Numbered from the stretch's first letter, positions 12,001 through 20,530 are shown. The stretch: DNA of 64,000 nucleotides from Marchantia polymorpha subsp. ruderalis (GCA_037833965.1 AP031351.1:11854501-11918500), one strand, 5' to 3'. Program-made: numbers and translations. The notes: generated from the letters alone by a model not told the origin.

Positions 12001-15000
12001 GTGTAAACTAAATAAGTCCATTCATGGACTGAAACAATCATCACGACAATGGTACCAGAGGATTGACTCGAACGTAAACATTCTGATTTTATCAGAATGT
12101 TTACGTTCACTTTCAGGATAATGCATTTGTGTATTTAGCACTGTATGTAGACGACTTTATACTGGCAAGCAATTCATTGCGTCTCCTCACGAAGATCAAG
12201 GAGAAACTTAAAACGGAGTTCAAAATGGTGGACTTAGAAGAGATCCATCATTGTCTTGGTATGCAAGTTGCCAGAAATCGTGAAGAAGGGTGGATTCGAA
12301 TCTCCCAACCACGATATTTAGTTAAAAAGCTTGCGAGGTTCAACATGGCTGACTGTAAGCCTATTGATACACCCATGGAACCCGGTTTGAAGTCAAGTAT
12401 GCTTGACTCTCCCAATTCAGTGGGAGAAAGTGAAGAGGTGAAAAATATTCCATATCAAGCTGCAGTTGGGAGCTTGATAGGGGCTATGGTTTGCACTAGA
12501 CCCGATATATCTTTTGCTGTCAATGCTGTGGCTCAGTTCAAATCATGGTTTGACACATTGGAAGGCAGTTAAGAGAATTTTCAGATACCTGAAAGGAACT
12601 CTCGATTTTGGCCTTGTGTTCATGAGGGTTGACAAACCATCCGGTTTAACTGGATATTCTGATGCAGACTGGGGTGGTTGCCTTGACACGAGACGATCGA
12701 CGTCTGGTTATTGTTTCCAACTTAATGGCGGAACCATTAGTTGGACATCAAAGAAACAAAAGTCAGTAGCGCTGGAGCCGAAGCTATGTGGTTGAGAGAA
12801 TTACTAACCGATCTAGGTTTTGAGCTGGAGTCGACCACTATTTTCTGTGACAACCAAAGTGCGATCTCACAGATTGAGAACCACAAAAATCATGCCAACG
12901 GAGGTGTCCAGCTCTTCAATGTTGAAAGCCGAATAACAAACATCAGCAGTAACTGCAGGTGTGTTGGAAGAAATCGTTCCCAGCCTAAACAGGTTGTTAT
13001 CATTGATGCACTGAGCAATGGCGTTCCCATTCTTTCCCTTCAAGATGCATCTGTCAGGTTCAACGAGTAGACTCCCTCCTTGTCATCAGTCGCATTATCC
13101 AGAGTAGGTCCCAAAATACCCTTTGTAAGAAGGTTTTGTTCGCAGCAGTCTTGTGGGCATCTAGTGCTGGGTGGATAAACCCATCACCTTCACCCGTGAG
13201 AACCGACGAGGAGTACGTACAGGATAAACAAGATTTCGTTTCATATTATTATCTGATCAGAGATTAAATCTGTGCATTTCCCAAAACACACCAAGATCCT
13301 GTTACCTCTGATGTGCACTACAACAAAATGATTATCAAACTTAGTGTGTATACAAAGTCTGTAAAGAATCAGACCAAGGAAGGAATCACCAGCAAAAGAA
13401 AAGCAGAAGGAACTCCGAATTTCTTTCCGTTAGTCTTGATTTAGGGTTTAGGGTTTAGTCCCAGTTGATTGTTTTCCGTTAGTCTTGATTTAGGGTTTAG
13501 GGTTTAGTCCCAGTTGATTGTTAGTCTGGCCGGTGAAAACATTTATAAACAAACGTTTATAACTGCAGTTGATCAGCAAGTTAGATCTCTTCGAGTTGTT
13601 CCTCGAGCTCGACTAATCTGTGCTCCATTGTGAATGTGAAGAGTAGCGTTAACGCGAAATTCTATGCAGTAGAGAAGAGTACAGTGAGGAAGAAGATGTA
13701 GCTTGTACAAAAATACGGAGACAGCAATTCATATTCAAATTACTGATACATCGTAGGAACTCGAAGACGTAGCGAGAAAAACATCTTCACAGAAGCTCTC
13801 TCTTGTACATCACTTTTTCAGGAATAAGCGTGAGAGGAAAAAACCAATTCAATTGTGGTTATAACCCTCACCTATCTGCTCCAAGGTGAATTGTTCCTTG
13901 ATGTTCTGGTCCAGGAATATTTTTCGATGACTTGCAAGCAGAAAACAGGGGAAGCGAGTCCACGGCAACGTTTATTTTGGTGGTTCCCTGGATGTGCCAA
14001 GCATATATAACATCCGGATTAACGCATATAGCGACGTATGAGACCTAAGATGTTTAACACCAAGAATGAAAACTTCTTTGTTTTCTCTACTTGTCTGTGC
14101 GACCTGCTGGCATCATATTTAATTTCTCTGCGAAGCGGTGACGTTCTTCTGTTTTTTATGTCAACAAAACATGGAGAATCTGAAGGAACCTTAAGCCATG
14201 AAGTATTATATTAACAAATATCTGACAACACATTATTCAAATGCACAAATGATTCTCCGATATATGATATTAGAGAGAACTGGGATGGGCTGGATCGGGA
14301 AAAAAGGTAACCTTGTGTCTGCCATACTGTCTTCGCAACCAAATATAACGATTAATTACGTTTCACAGCACGAGATAAAATATCAGACGCTAAAAGAAAG
14401 TTTCTGGGATTACCGACTTGTAGTCGATAGTTTTAATGCGCTTTAAGAAATCTTGGGGGAGAACATCCGCAGGTAACAATTTCTGACATAAAAACAGGGA
14501 AATCAGAAAAGAAGGAACCTTGCAATAAAACTCTTCATCAAGTAGGAGGTGGCCAGAAGACCTCTGAACAGGAACAAGATTTTACGACTCAAAACTGGAC
14601 ACCTTACCAGAAATGTCACATAAGGTGTAGCATTTGATAGGACTCGATCGGCGAAGATTTCAGTTCCATCTGCTAACACAACCTACTGATCCTTTTCAGT
14701 TAAAAAAACATACGGTAGTAGTGCAGGCCAAGTTTGTGAGTTTATGAGTCAAAATTCAAAGATAGACGTGAATGTAGGAATCTTAGATTGCTCACATTTG
14801 AAAGATAAAATGTTTTAACTCTAGATATGAGGATATTGGAACCTACCCCGTCAACAGCTTCATTTTCTGAACCAGCTTTCAGCTTGAAATGTTCGACCTG
14901 CGATTGCAGGATCATTCCGTCACTTCAATATGGCATTGCTACCCTTGTGACTGTTTTTCTGATGCTCACCAAAGTAACCGCTAGACTCGTGAAGGGGATC

Positions 15001-18000
15001 AAATATGTCAACTTCCTTAATTTTGATCTTAAATATGATCCTAAGAGCCGCCTGAAACAAATGAACTGCATACAAAATGAAGAGTATAGAAATTGATAAC
15101 CTCTACTTCAGTTACCAAAGTAGCCCCTGCTTCGACTGCAGCCCCAGCTAATGCTTTAGAAACTCCTCCCATTCCTCCTTCTACATAGCTGATCACATGG
15201 CAAATTTTCTTTCAATGGCATCATAACAAAAAAACATAACATGCAAGTACCTTTGAGGTGAGATAAAAATTTATCAGCAGAGAAAAGGTAAAATAATCAT
15301 GAACTACGTGCTGAATTGTATTTCAATGATGCTCAACTCAAGTGAACTTAACACAGCTAATGGACAAACTAGATCTACCCTGAAAGACAAAGGTATCAAG
15401 GTCAGAAAACGCATTCTTCACAATACACTAGCTAAAGAGCGTAGGTTACCATACCGACTGCATAGTGCACAGATCCTGCTCAGAGACATTTCCGACAAAA
15501 GCTATTTTACTCTAAAGAAGAAACAGCAAATCAAGATTGAGTCATTCAGGTATGAACGACTTACGACCATACTCCTCTTGCACCATCAGTCTCTCCCATA
15601 ACATGATGCAGGAGTACATAACCTGTTCCTGGAGATTTAACACTGACCTGGGTACCATGATAAGAATGTCTCTATGCAGTTTTTAGAAACCTTATTCACA
15701 TCGTTGAAGCTTTCTCAATCAACTTCCATATATGACAGTAAAAACTCATGATATATATTGGACGTAAAGCAGATTCTCCCGGAATTTCAGCAGGTTAAAA
15801 CAGTGAGCATTAATAAAATTGAAGTACAAACCATTGCTCCAATAACCGCATCTGTAGCCAACGTAGCCTTCAAAATATCTGACTGCAAAAACACAGATGT
15901 AAATGAGTCGCTCGTACGTGACGCACACATAATCACAAGTCTAATCGATGATAACGTACTAGTGCAACTAAGACTATGTCATCATGGTCACTCATTGAGA
16001 AGTAACAAGATATACATCACTCGCTCAAAAGTTATCTTGGTTGTTTTTCTACAAAGTCTTTGTAATTTCCATCTACAGTGATGCAAGCTATCCTGAATGT
16101 GTTAATCAAGAGAAAAAGTTCACATGTTCAATTTGCCTGGATTTTTTAGCACACAACAATATTTATGCTTATGTGAAGACATGAGGAAAGTCATTGTAGA
16201 GATGTGTTCAGCTAGTTCATCAACTACAGAGATGCAACTTTATGAGCAGAATGAATGGATCATGGAAACTGGTTTGAAAAAAAAATTTACCTCAAACCAG
16301 CCGTCAAGAACTTTTGAAGCTGGAGCAAGCAGTAATTCCATAAATGCCCTGATCACATAAAGCATTCAAAACCATCACAAATTACTGAGTGGCACCTAAT
16401 TAAATGGCCTTCACGGGATTGAAGGAAGAAAAGGTGTTTAGTAAAACAATGTCCGAACACACCCTTAATGTTACAGCCGGCTAAGGTCTACTTCTACATA
16501 GAAATATCTCAACTGAAAGCGAGTTTGTTGGATGTAATGGTAACTGAAGCAAGTCCGTTCCAAAGCCTCCTACGACTTCCATCCGTAACAGTTCCAATTT
16601 TACCATCTGAAAGGGTTTGAATGCATACTGACAGGGTGTCTGCCGGCCCAGCTGCTGCGAAGCGCCGCAAAAGTCCAGCAAAGACTTTCGTGGTTTCAAG
16701 TCCCTCCCATAACCTTCCTCGCGTAATACTTCGGCCCACTCTTTTCTCCGGAGGTGCGACATCGAGTAGAGGATCCATGATAGCGCAAAACCTTTCCAGC
16801 TGCTCCACATAACTACATACACTTTGGCTAATCAAACATCTTGCAAAGTGATTTGAAACCGCAAGTTGCTTAAATTTTCTTCACTGGTCAACCGGTGCCC
16901 TGTGGGAAGTTCTGTCAGACAACTCCATTTACTATTCCATACCTTACTTCCAGGTCTTGCATGCATTACGTGGAATGCAATACAAGAATTTAATACTTGC
17001 TTCTTACCCTGGAAAAGCAGATGCGTCGTGTTTCGAAAACTTCGAAATCTGCGACTGATTGAACTCCATATCTGCTCCCAAGAGCAACGAATTTCCATCG
17101 GTAGTCGGCGTGAATGAAGATGGAACTCGAGGCAGCAACTTCAGCCCATGTTTGAAAAGTTGTAGGTCCCTGGGAACATATTCACAAGTTAATTAAAACC
17201 ATGATACCATGATCGCTCATAAATACAGTAATGCTTACATTTAATTACTATTGACAAAATGGTATCTAATGTCAATATGCTTAGATCTCTTGTGACTTTT
17301 GTTGTTCTCTATCTGTGACAACCAAAGTGCCATGTCACAGATAGAGAACAACAAAAGTCACGAGAGATCTAAGCATATTGACATTAGATACCATTTTGTC
17401 AGAGATCTGGTTACCAATAACTTGGTGAAATTAGTTTATGTTCCAACAGAAGAAATGATTGCTGATATTATGACAACTGGTGAAGAAGTAGACGAAACTT
17501 TGAGATATGTTTCGCTACAGACTCGCCTGACTTCATCTTGAGAGAATGCAATGAATCTCTCAAGTGCATCTGCATTGGTACATCATGGGATTCAAAAAAT
17601 GCATTCAGTTCTGCCCAGGCCTCTGCAGCTGTAGAATGACGCGCGATCAATGGATGTTGATGGTCTTCCAACGAGTTACTTAACACCGCCAAGGCCATGA
17701 GATTTTTGACATCCCATTCTTGTTTACTGCCAGCGCCTGACTCTGGAGTTCTTGTTGTAGACCCCGGTGGAGTGCTTGGCCTGACTTCGACCCCTTCCAT
17801 GATGTCCATTAGTCCTTCCAGTTGAAGGATTAAACTAATTTTCCCCTTCCATGCATGGAAATGTTCCCCACTGAATTTGGGGAGGGGGAGCTCTTTCCAT
17901 GCGAACCGGGTTGAAACCCTAGGAGAAGTCATCTCCCTGAACTCGAACTATACTCTGTGCTGAGCTTCACGTTCTGCCGAAGTGAATCTTCAAAGAACAA

Positions 18001-19713
18001 ATCTTCGAACTCTGAACTCTAAACCCTAACGCTCTGATACCATAACAGAAGTGAGGCAATACAAGAAAGAGTCGAGATACACAGATACTGAGTACTGGAG
18101 AGCAGATCTTAGTTATGTTATACATAGGACCTGGATTGGGTTTAAGTACCCAATCCGAGGTGACAAGGGAAACTGGTATTTACACCCGCGTAGTGGGAAG
18201 GGTAGTGGCGTCTAATGATGACAAGGACACCTCAATAGTAGTGGGGTAGTGGCGTAGTGGGCTGCAGTCTAACAATGATTACACAAGAAGCAGCGTAGAA
18301 GGAATAGGGAGTAATCAGTATTCTAACAATTACGAATGGTGAGGTGCACACATGTGAGACAATAATTTCATATGATATATCTATAAGGTTGATCTCCTGC
18401 TATCTACTAATTCGTTATGAAACTCAGATGCAAGTCCTTACTCGTGTAGACCCATGTACGCCAGATGATAGTTCAAGGCACGTATCAATGGATCCGAAAT
18501 CAAAGGAAGAAAGAACATAAAAGTGCGAAACAGAGCAACAAATAAAGAACAAACTGCACTAGGTGTCTTCTTTTAGAGAGTGAGGCCATGATCTTCACGG
18601 CAACCCTTGGTAGGAACTGAGTTCTGTATAAAGAGAAATTATGTTGTTTCCTTGACAAGGGTGATACTTTGGAATTTAAGATTCTCTAAACTCACCGAAT
18701 CGTTGCTCAGACAACCTTCTTCTGGACTGTGTTGTAAAGATCACCTCGACCGTCCAACTTTTGGTACTATGATGGTAAAGTTCCTTAGCGCAAGCATTGG
18801 GAACAAGGAAATCCCCCCTGGTCAAAAGGGCGTATTTTGAAATGAAGTCCAAGCAGTGCACATTTTTTCATTTTCTACTGCAAAGCTCTAAGCTCCTGAT
18901 GAACAGAGCTCTTTCTAATTCAGTATGAACGTTTAGATATGTGCACCTGATAATAGTAGGGCGGAGGAGACTTTGCACATAACTGCAGCGTGAAAATTTA
19001 AATCCTGGAAAAATCTCTTCGGTAACAGCAGCACCCCCCAGCACAGACCTTCTCTCCAAAACAGCGACTTTGACCCCTGCTCGAGCTAAGTAAGCAGCGG
19101 CAGTAAGCCCATTGTGCCCGCCTCCGACAACAATGGCATCCCATTTGCTGCATAAAGGCACACCGTCTCATCAAACTCACTTATTGCACTACTGTCAGTT
19201 TTTGAGACACGTTACCAATTTCCAGTCGACTAAGCATAATATGATAAACACATGGTGTTGCGTAAGATCCAATCAAATTCATTATTAACAGGCTGCGATA
19301 AATTCATGTATTTCTTGAGCTTAAGAGCATTTAAATTTTATTATCAAACTCGGGCTTCTCATCACAAACCATAGATGGTCGGACAACCACCATTGATATA
19401 ATACACATGATCGAAACAAACTCACGGGCTTCAATCGGAGCGGCCAAAACTTCCAGAATGCTAAGCACAATTACTCGAACGACTTATACTAATAGCCAAA
19501 AGTGTCGACGTCCTTCAGTGCGATCACGCTAGCAGCTACAAGCTAAGTTGGCCTTTCCACATTTTGCTTACATTCCTTGCCGTCTCGCCCGACTTACCAT
19601 TTGACAAGTTCTGCCTTCACGTCACTGAAAACATATGTGCCAGCTGCACGGTGATGACGAAGAAGACTTCCGCTGGCTTTATGGAAAACACTGCGCCATC
19701 TACTGCCAAACAT
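1..19713 (-). CDS. PYROXD2-like: PYROXD2-like mitochondrial FAD-dependent oxidoreductase, 15 exons seen, continues past position 1
   Basis: This gene encodes a phytoene-desaturase-superfamily FAD oxidoreductase of the PYROXD2 type; the substrate is not established. Minus-strand exons, each closed by GT/AG and phase-matched: 19713-19598, 19147-18947, 17169-17008, 16812-16633, 16348-16291, 15882-15832, 15647-15565, 15188-15101, 14897-14847, 14682-14608, 14482-14414, 13987-13872, 760-648, 430-351, 42-1 (495 codons visible). Exon 1 starts [12 protein letters not shown] and is Arg-rich and poor in acidic residues, so a mitochondrial presequence is likely. Exon 2 carries the Rossmann FAD motif GGGHNG (residues 47-52). 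Later family landmarks are [57 protein letters not shown] and [12 protein letters not shown]. The exon 4 donor was chosen by frame (GTCAGT). Intron 2 and intron 12 hold retrotransposon insertions, yet frame is kept across both. The C-terminal exons lie outside the window. Family assignment is very secure. Confidence 0.95.
423..457. repeat. Perfect 17-bp-arm hairpin across the exon 14 splice acceptor
   Basis: Arms 423-439 and 441-457 are exact reverse complements around a single unpaired base at 440. On the transcribed (minus) strand the acceptor AG (432-431) and the first eight exon bases lie in the downstream arm. The upstream arm covers the stretch where the branch point would be expected. 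Confidence 0.9.
960..3430 (-). mobile_element. Degraded Ty1/copia element relic, different family from the nested pair
   Basis: Minus-strand reading gives scattered copia landmarks with stops and frameshifts between them. A gag-like stretch lies at about 2950-2500 ([14 protein letters not shown]). The integrase C-terminal signature [14 protein letters not shown] lies at about 1660-1590. The reverse transcriptase has [12 protein letters not shown] at about 1230-1190 and LYVDD at about 1090. A degenerate tRNA-Met-like primer site may lie near 3070, with LTR-like sequence above it up to the 3,440 insertion point. RNase H and most of integrase are missing. The RT wording differs from the younger family (which has SIYGLKQS), so it is a separate lineage. 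It is dead, and the borders are approximate. Confidence 0.75.
2537..2631. repeat. Diverged direct duplication of about 43 bp
   Basis: Two similar copies, 2537-2579 and 2588-2631, share most positions (for example TTCAAATC and TCCAAGTCA) and are offset by about 51 bp. The duplication lies within the gag-like part of the minus-strand copia relic. Confidence 0.7.
3440..3694 (+). repeat. 5' LTR of copy A (truncated at its 3' end)
   Basis: It begins TGTTAGAAGTC and follows the 258-bp LTRs of copy B along its length with many substitutions and small indels. A deletion of about 13 bp removed its last bases and half of the primer site. Its divergence from copy B's LTRs fits an older insertion. Confidence 0.9.
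3795..5416 (+). pseudogene. Copy A gag, protease and integrase start, decayed
   Basis: Compared with copy B, an 8-bp deletion near 4116 shifts the gag frame. The zinc knuckle [14 protein letters not shown] follows at 4561-4602. The Trp before the protease DSGA motif has become TAG at 4702-4704. A small deletion near 4955-4968 gives another stop. The GAG-pre-integrase part (YQWHLKLG) continues to the insertion point at 5416. The protein-level match to copy B is close, so the identity is secure; the reading frame is lost. Confidence 0.9.
5412..5416 (+). repeat. Target-site duplication of copy B, left copy (ATATT)
   Basis: ATATT stands directly before the TG of the 5' LTR and again directly after the 3' LTR (10420-10424). 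Removing copy B plus one ATATT restores the copy A integrase sequence without a gap. Confidence 0.95.
5417..5674 (+). repeat. 5' LTR of copy B (258 bp)
   Basis: It starts TGTTAGAAGTC and ends CTTCTGATA, so its termini are TG...TA rather than TG...CA. It differs from the 3' LTR at two sites (A/C near 5464 and T/C near 5504). The next base begins the primer-binding site. Confidence 0.97.
5571..5578 (+). promoter_or_regulatory. Probable TATA box in the LTR
   Basis: TATATATT lies about 100 bp before the end of the LTR in GGTTGGG-TATATATT-CCCC context. The same block is in the 3' LTR (10315-10322) and, slightly changed, in copy A. It would place transcription start in the last third of the LTR. 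Inferred from sequence only. Confidence 0.55.
5675..5686 (+). other. Primer-binding site (initiator tRNA-Met type)
   Basis: TGGTATCAGAGC follows the LTR with no spacer. This is the usual plant copia primer site, complementary to the 3' end of initiator tRNA-Met. Confidence 0.93.
5785..10147 (+). pseudogene. Copy B gag-pol polyprotein gene, one stop and two frameshifts
   Basis: A single gag-pol frame starts at an ATG at 5785. Gag comes first, with a CX2CX4HX4C zinc knuckle at residues 261-274. The protease motif DSGA is at residues 311-314. The GAG-pre-integrase has WHLKLGH and CTSC. The integrase triad is Asp (7327), Asp (7516) and Glu (7624). The RT has YVDD at 9156-9167, and RNase H text (STEAEY, DNQSA) follows. 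Breaks: a TGA at 6862-6864 where copy A has GGA; a one-base loss near 9090-9100, so RT continues in another frame; and a one-base loss near 9860 in RNase H. The last frame ends with TAG at 10145-10147. The frame before the TGA and after it is the same, so this is one substitution. The gene would make only truncated products. Confidence 0.95.
10149..10161 (+). other. Polypurine tract before the 3' LTR
   Basis: A purine-rich run ending AAGTGGGAG abuts the TG of the 3' LTR. This is the expected place for the plus-strand primer of reverse transcription. Confidence 0.75.
10162..10419 (+). repeat. 3' LTR of copy B (258 bp)
   Basis: It has the same length and ends as the 5' LTR, with two base differences. 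It contains a perfect 10-bp-arm dyad (10244-10253 with 10257-10266, loop GAT). ATATT follows at 10420-10424. Confidence 0.97.
10969..11018 (+). repeat. 25-bp exact tandem duplication in copy A
   Basis: Positions 10969-10993 and 10994-11018 are identical. Copy B has a single unit here. At 25 bp it also shifts the reading frame. Confidence 0.95.
12070..12108. repeat. Perfect 18-bp-arm hairpin replacing RT sequence in copy A
   Basis: Arms 12070-12087 and 12091-12108 are exact reverse complements around TTT. The right arm matches the ordinary RT sequence of copy B (around 9108-9122). The left arm is an inverted copy standing where copy B has unrelated sequence of about 40 bp. Confidence 0.95.
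12893..13083 (-). pseudogene. Inverted copia fragment (GAG-pre-integrase region)
   Basis: Read on the minus strand this matches about 6945-7127 of copy B, covering the end of the protease/linker and the start of the GAG-pre-integrase domain (CILKGK..., then CCYSAF-like text up to the ELDT segment). It is joined directly to the broken RNase H end of copy A in opposite orientation. There are several substitutions, so it is not from copy B itself. Confidence 0.85.
13424..13521. repeat. 49-bp tandem duplication with telomere-like TTTAGGG units
   Basis: Two nearly identical 49-bp units (13424-13472 and 13473-13521) each contain two or more abutting TTTAGGG motifs, the plant-type telomere repeat. 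The stretch lies between the copia debris and the exon at 13872-13987. Confidence 0.85.
17252..17401. repeat. Large palindrome, 69-bp arms, 12-nt loop
   Basis: Arms 17252-17320 and 17333-17401 are reverse complements with a single mismatch (17291/17362). The right arm and loop are ordinary RNase H sequence of the family. The left arm is an inverted copy. The native element already has a small CTGTGACA...TGTCACAG dyad at the turn. Confidence 0.95.
17471..17932 (-). pseudogene. Truncated copia gag (154 codons)
   Basis: This is open from the ATG at 17932 to the junction near 17475 and encodes the N-terminal part of gag ([18 protein letters not shown] and following). It stops at KFRLLLHQL, where the sequence switches to inverted RNase H. 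The zinc knuckle and everything after it are absent. The near identity to copy B shows recent common origin. Confidence 0.9.
18043..18328 (-). repeat. LTR with shared R-U5 but unrelated U3 (286 bp)
   Basis: On the minus strand it begins TGTTAGAA and ends TTCTGTTA just before TGGTATCAGAGC. Its last 75 or so bases (from TAACTAAGATCTG) match copy B's LTR closely. The first 210 bases do not match, apart from the terminal TGTTAGAA. That part has CCACTAC-type repeats and an inverted repeat (18133-18141 with 18148-18156). Confidence 0.88.
19598..19713 (-). other. First coding exon with putative mitochondrial transit peptide
   Basis: The exon runs from an ATG at 19713 to a GTAAGT donor after 19598, giving 38 codons plus two bases. 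Those two bases combine with the first base of exon 2 to make a Cys codon just before the Lys-Trp-Asp that opens the FAD fold. The peptide has several Arg and His residues and no acidic residue in its first 30, as in mitochondrial presequences. No other upstream ATG keeps this frame. The start is inferred from phase and composition, not from a transcript. Confidence 0.8.
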
Positions 19714-20530
19714 CGTTTCCCTGCAGGACATTCTCGCGAATTAGCTACTGTGTTCAACCCTCTCAACACTGACAACGCCAGGCAATCGAGCACTCCAACA
19801 TTCACTCCATCTAATTGCTGAAGTCCAACTTTCGATCTCCGGAACTGCAATTTTTCAGAGAAAGTATCTTTTCGCACCTGGCTCAGCTTACCATCCAATC
19901 GACAGCCACTGTAAAAGGCTGTGCAATCATCGTCTGTCACAAAATTGTACCTCTTTCAAACAAATTCATTCCAAGACTCGCGCACGGATGGAGTCAGTAC
20001 TTACGACAAACTCGACAAAGCGAAGAATCGCCGGAATTGAAGAATAGGAAGCTTCAGATGCCTGTCCTCAAGAAAGAAGACGCGCGAGATCGCCACCCTC
20101 GATTCGACAAATTTAAACACATCCAACTGACTCCATATCGGCGCGTCCACGAGACCGAGCACATTCAAACCAGAATGAACTCTGCCGATCGAACAAGTCG
20201 GGGAATCGTCCGAATGACTCGCGATTGTGGTCGTGATCTGGACCTGCGTCGACTGTACTGGGCCCACGTATTGAACCAGGAGGAGTCTAACGTGGACATG
20301 AAATCCTTTTTGTATGTCGCAAGAACTTCCATCCTGGCTCGCAGCTGCTTTGTTGGCAGGTGACACCTGGTGCCTAGTCAGTATCTCGAATCTCGAGATG
20401 AAGGCGCATCGAAGAAAAGAATTCTGTCTCGCGGTTCAGAGTCTACGGCAACCCGCTACATGCGACTGGCAGAGTAGACCCAGTTATAGGCTGAGGTTCA
20501 ATTCTAAGTGGCTCATACGAGGCTAACACG
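19714..20530 (-). promoter_or_regulatory. Upstream region of the PYROXD2-like gene
   Basis: This moderately GC-rich stretch lies before the inferred start at 19713. Open frames of 60-180 codons on both strands resemble nothing I recognise. The promoter and 5' UTR are expected here. No clear TATA box or other site can be pinned down. Confidence 0.4.

Larger units (their letters stand above)
3440..12892 (+). mobile_element. Older Ty1/copia element (copy A), split by a younger copy of its own family
   Basis: Copy A has a 5' LTR at 3440-3694, then gag-pol from an ATG at 3795 to 5416. It is interrupted by copy B, resumes at 10425 and stops matching at about 12892 inside RNase H. No 3' LTR is present, and the end is joined to an inverted copia fragment. 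The end of the LTR and the first bases of the primer site are deleted, leaving only TCAGAGC at 3695-3701. It encodes the same proteins as copy B but carries many lesions, so it cannot move by itself. Confidence 0.93.
10425..12892 (+). pseudogene. Copy A integrase end, reverse transcriptase and partial RNase H, decayed
   Basis: This continues exactly where 5416 stops, with integrase text [10 protein letters not shown] and NGVAERKN, the RT region ([11 protein letters not shown]) and the catalytic YVDD near 12147. Lesions against copy B include stops near 10582 and 10700, a 7-bp deletion near 10939, a 25-bp tandem duplication (10969-11018), an 18-bp deletion near 11149, a 2-bp deletion near 11566, a 1-bp deletion near 11935, a hairpin replacement (12070-12108) and a deletion of about 40 bp near 12776. 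The fragment ends within RNase H (DNQSA). Confidence 0.9.
761..13871 (-). other. Retrotransposon-filled intron 12 of the PYROXD2-like gene (about 13.1 kb)
   Basis: The exon ending at 13872 closes with AG of a split codon followed by GTGAGG. The exon starting at 760 follows a CACAG acceptor and supplies the missing base, so the reading frame continues from GAD to SMQELDEAY as expected for the family. Everything between is intron. It holds a minus-strand copia relic, a nested pair of plus-strand copia elements, an inverted copia fragment and a telomere-like tandem duplication. Other introns of this gene are about 100-500 bp, except intron 2 (1.78 kb), which also carries an insertion. Confidence 0.9.
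17244..18333 (-). mobile_element. Scrambled non-autonomous copia insertion in intron 2, flanked by ATTAC
   Basis: ATTAC stands at 17244-17248 and again at 18329-18333. In between, read on the minus strand, lie a complete LTR (18328-18043), a primer site (18042-18031), a leader, gag codons 1-154 (17932 to 17471), then an inverted piece of RNase H and its fold-back copy (to 17252). Gag differs from copy B by one residue in 154 (Gly5 to Arg). The right end is exactly an LTR end. The left end lacks an LTR. The same five bases on both sides suggest integrase-mediated insertion of an already rearranged molecule. It carries no working gene. Confidence 0.85.

Noticed and set aside
13572..13640. Short frame ([15 protein letters not shown]) as the next PYROXD2-like exon
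   Set aside because: It lacks a fitting acceptor and the family sequence; the true next exon was found at 760-648.
18676..18861. Candidate exon of the PYROXD2-like gene in intron 2
   Set aside because: The peptide does not fit the family. Exon 2 (ending 18947) joins exon 3 (starting 17169) in phase with the expected protein sequence, so this is intron.
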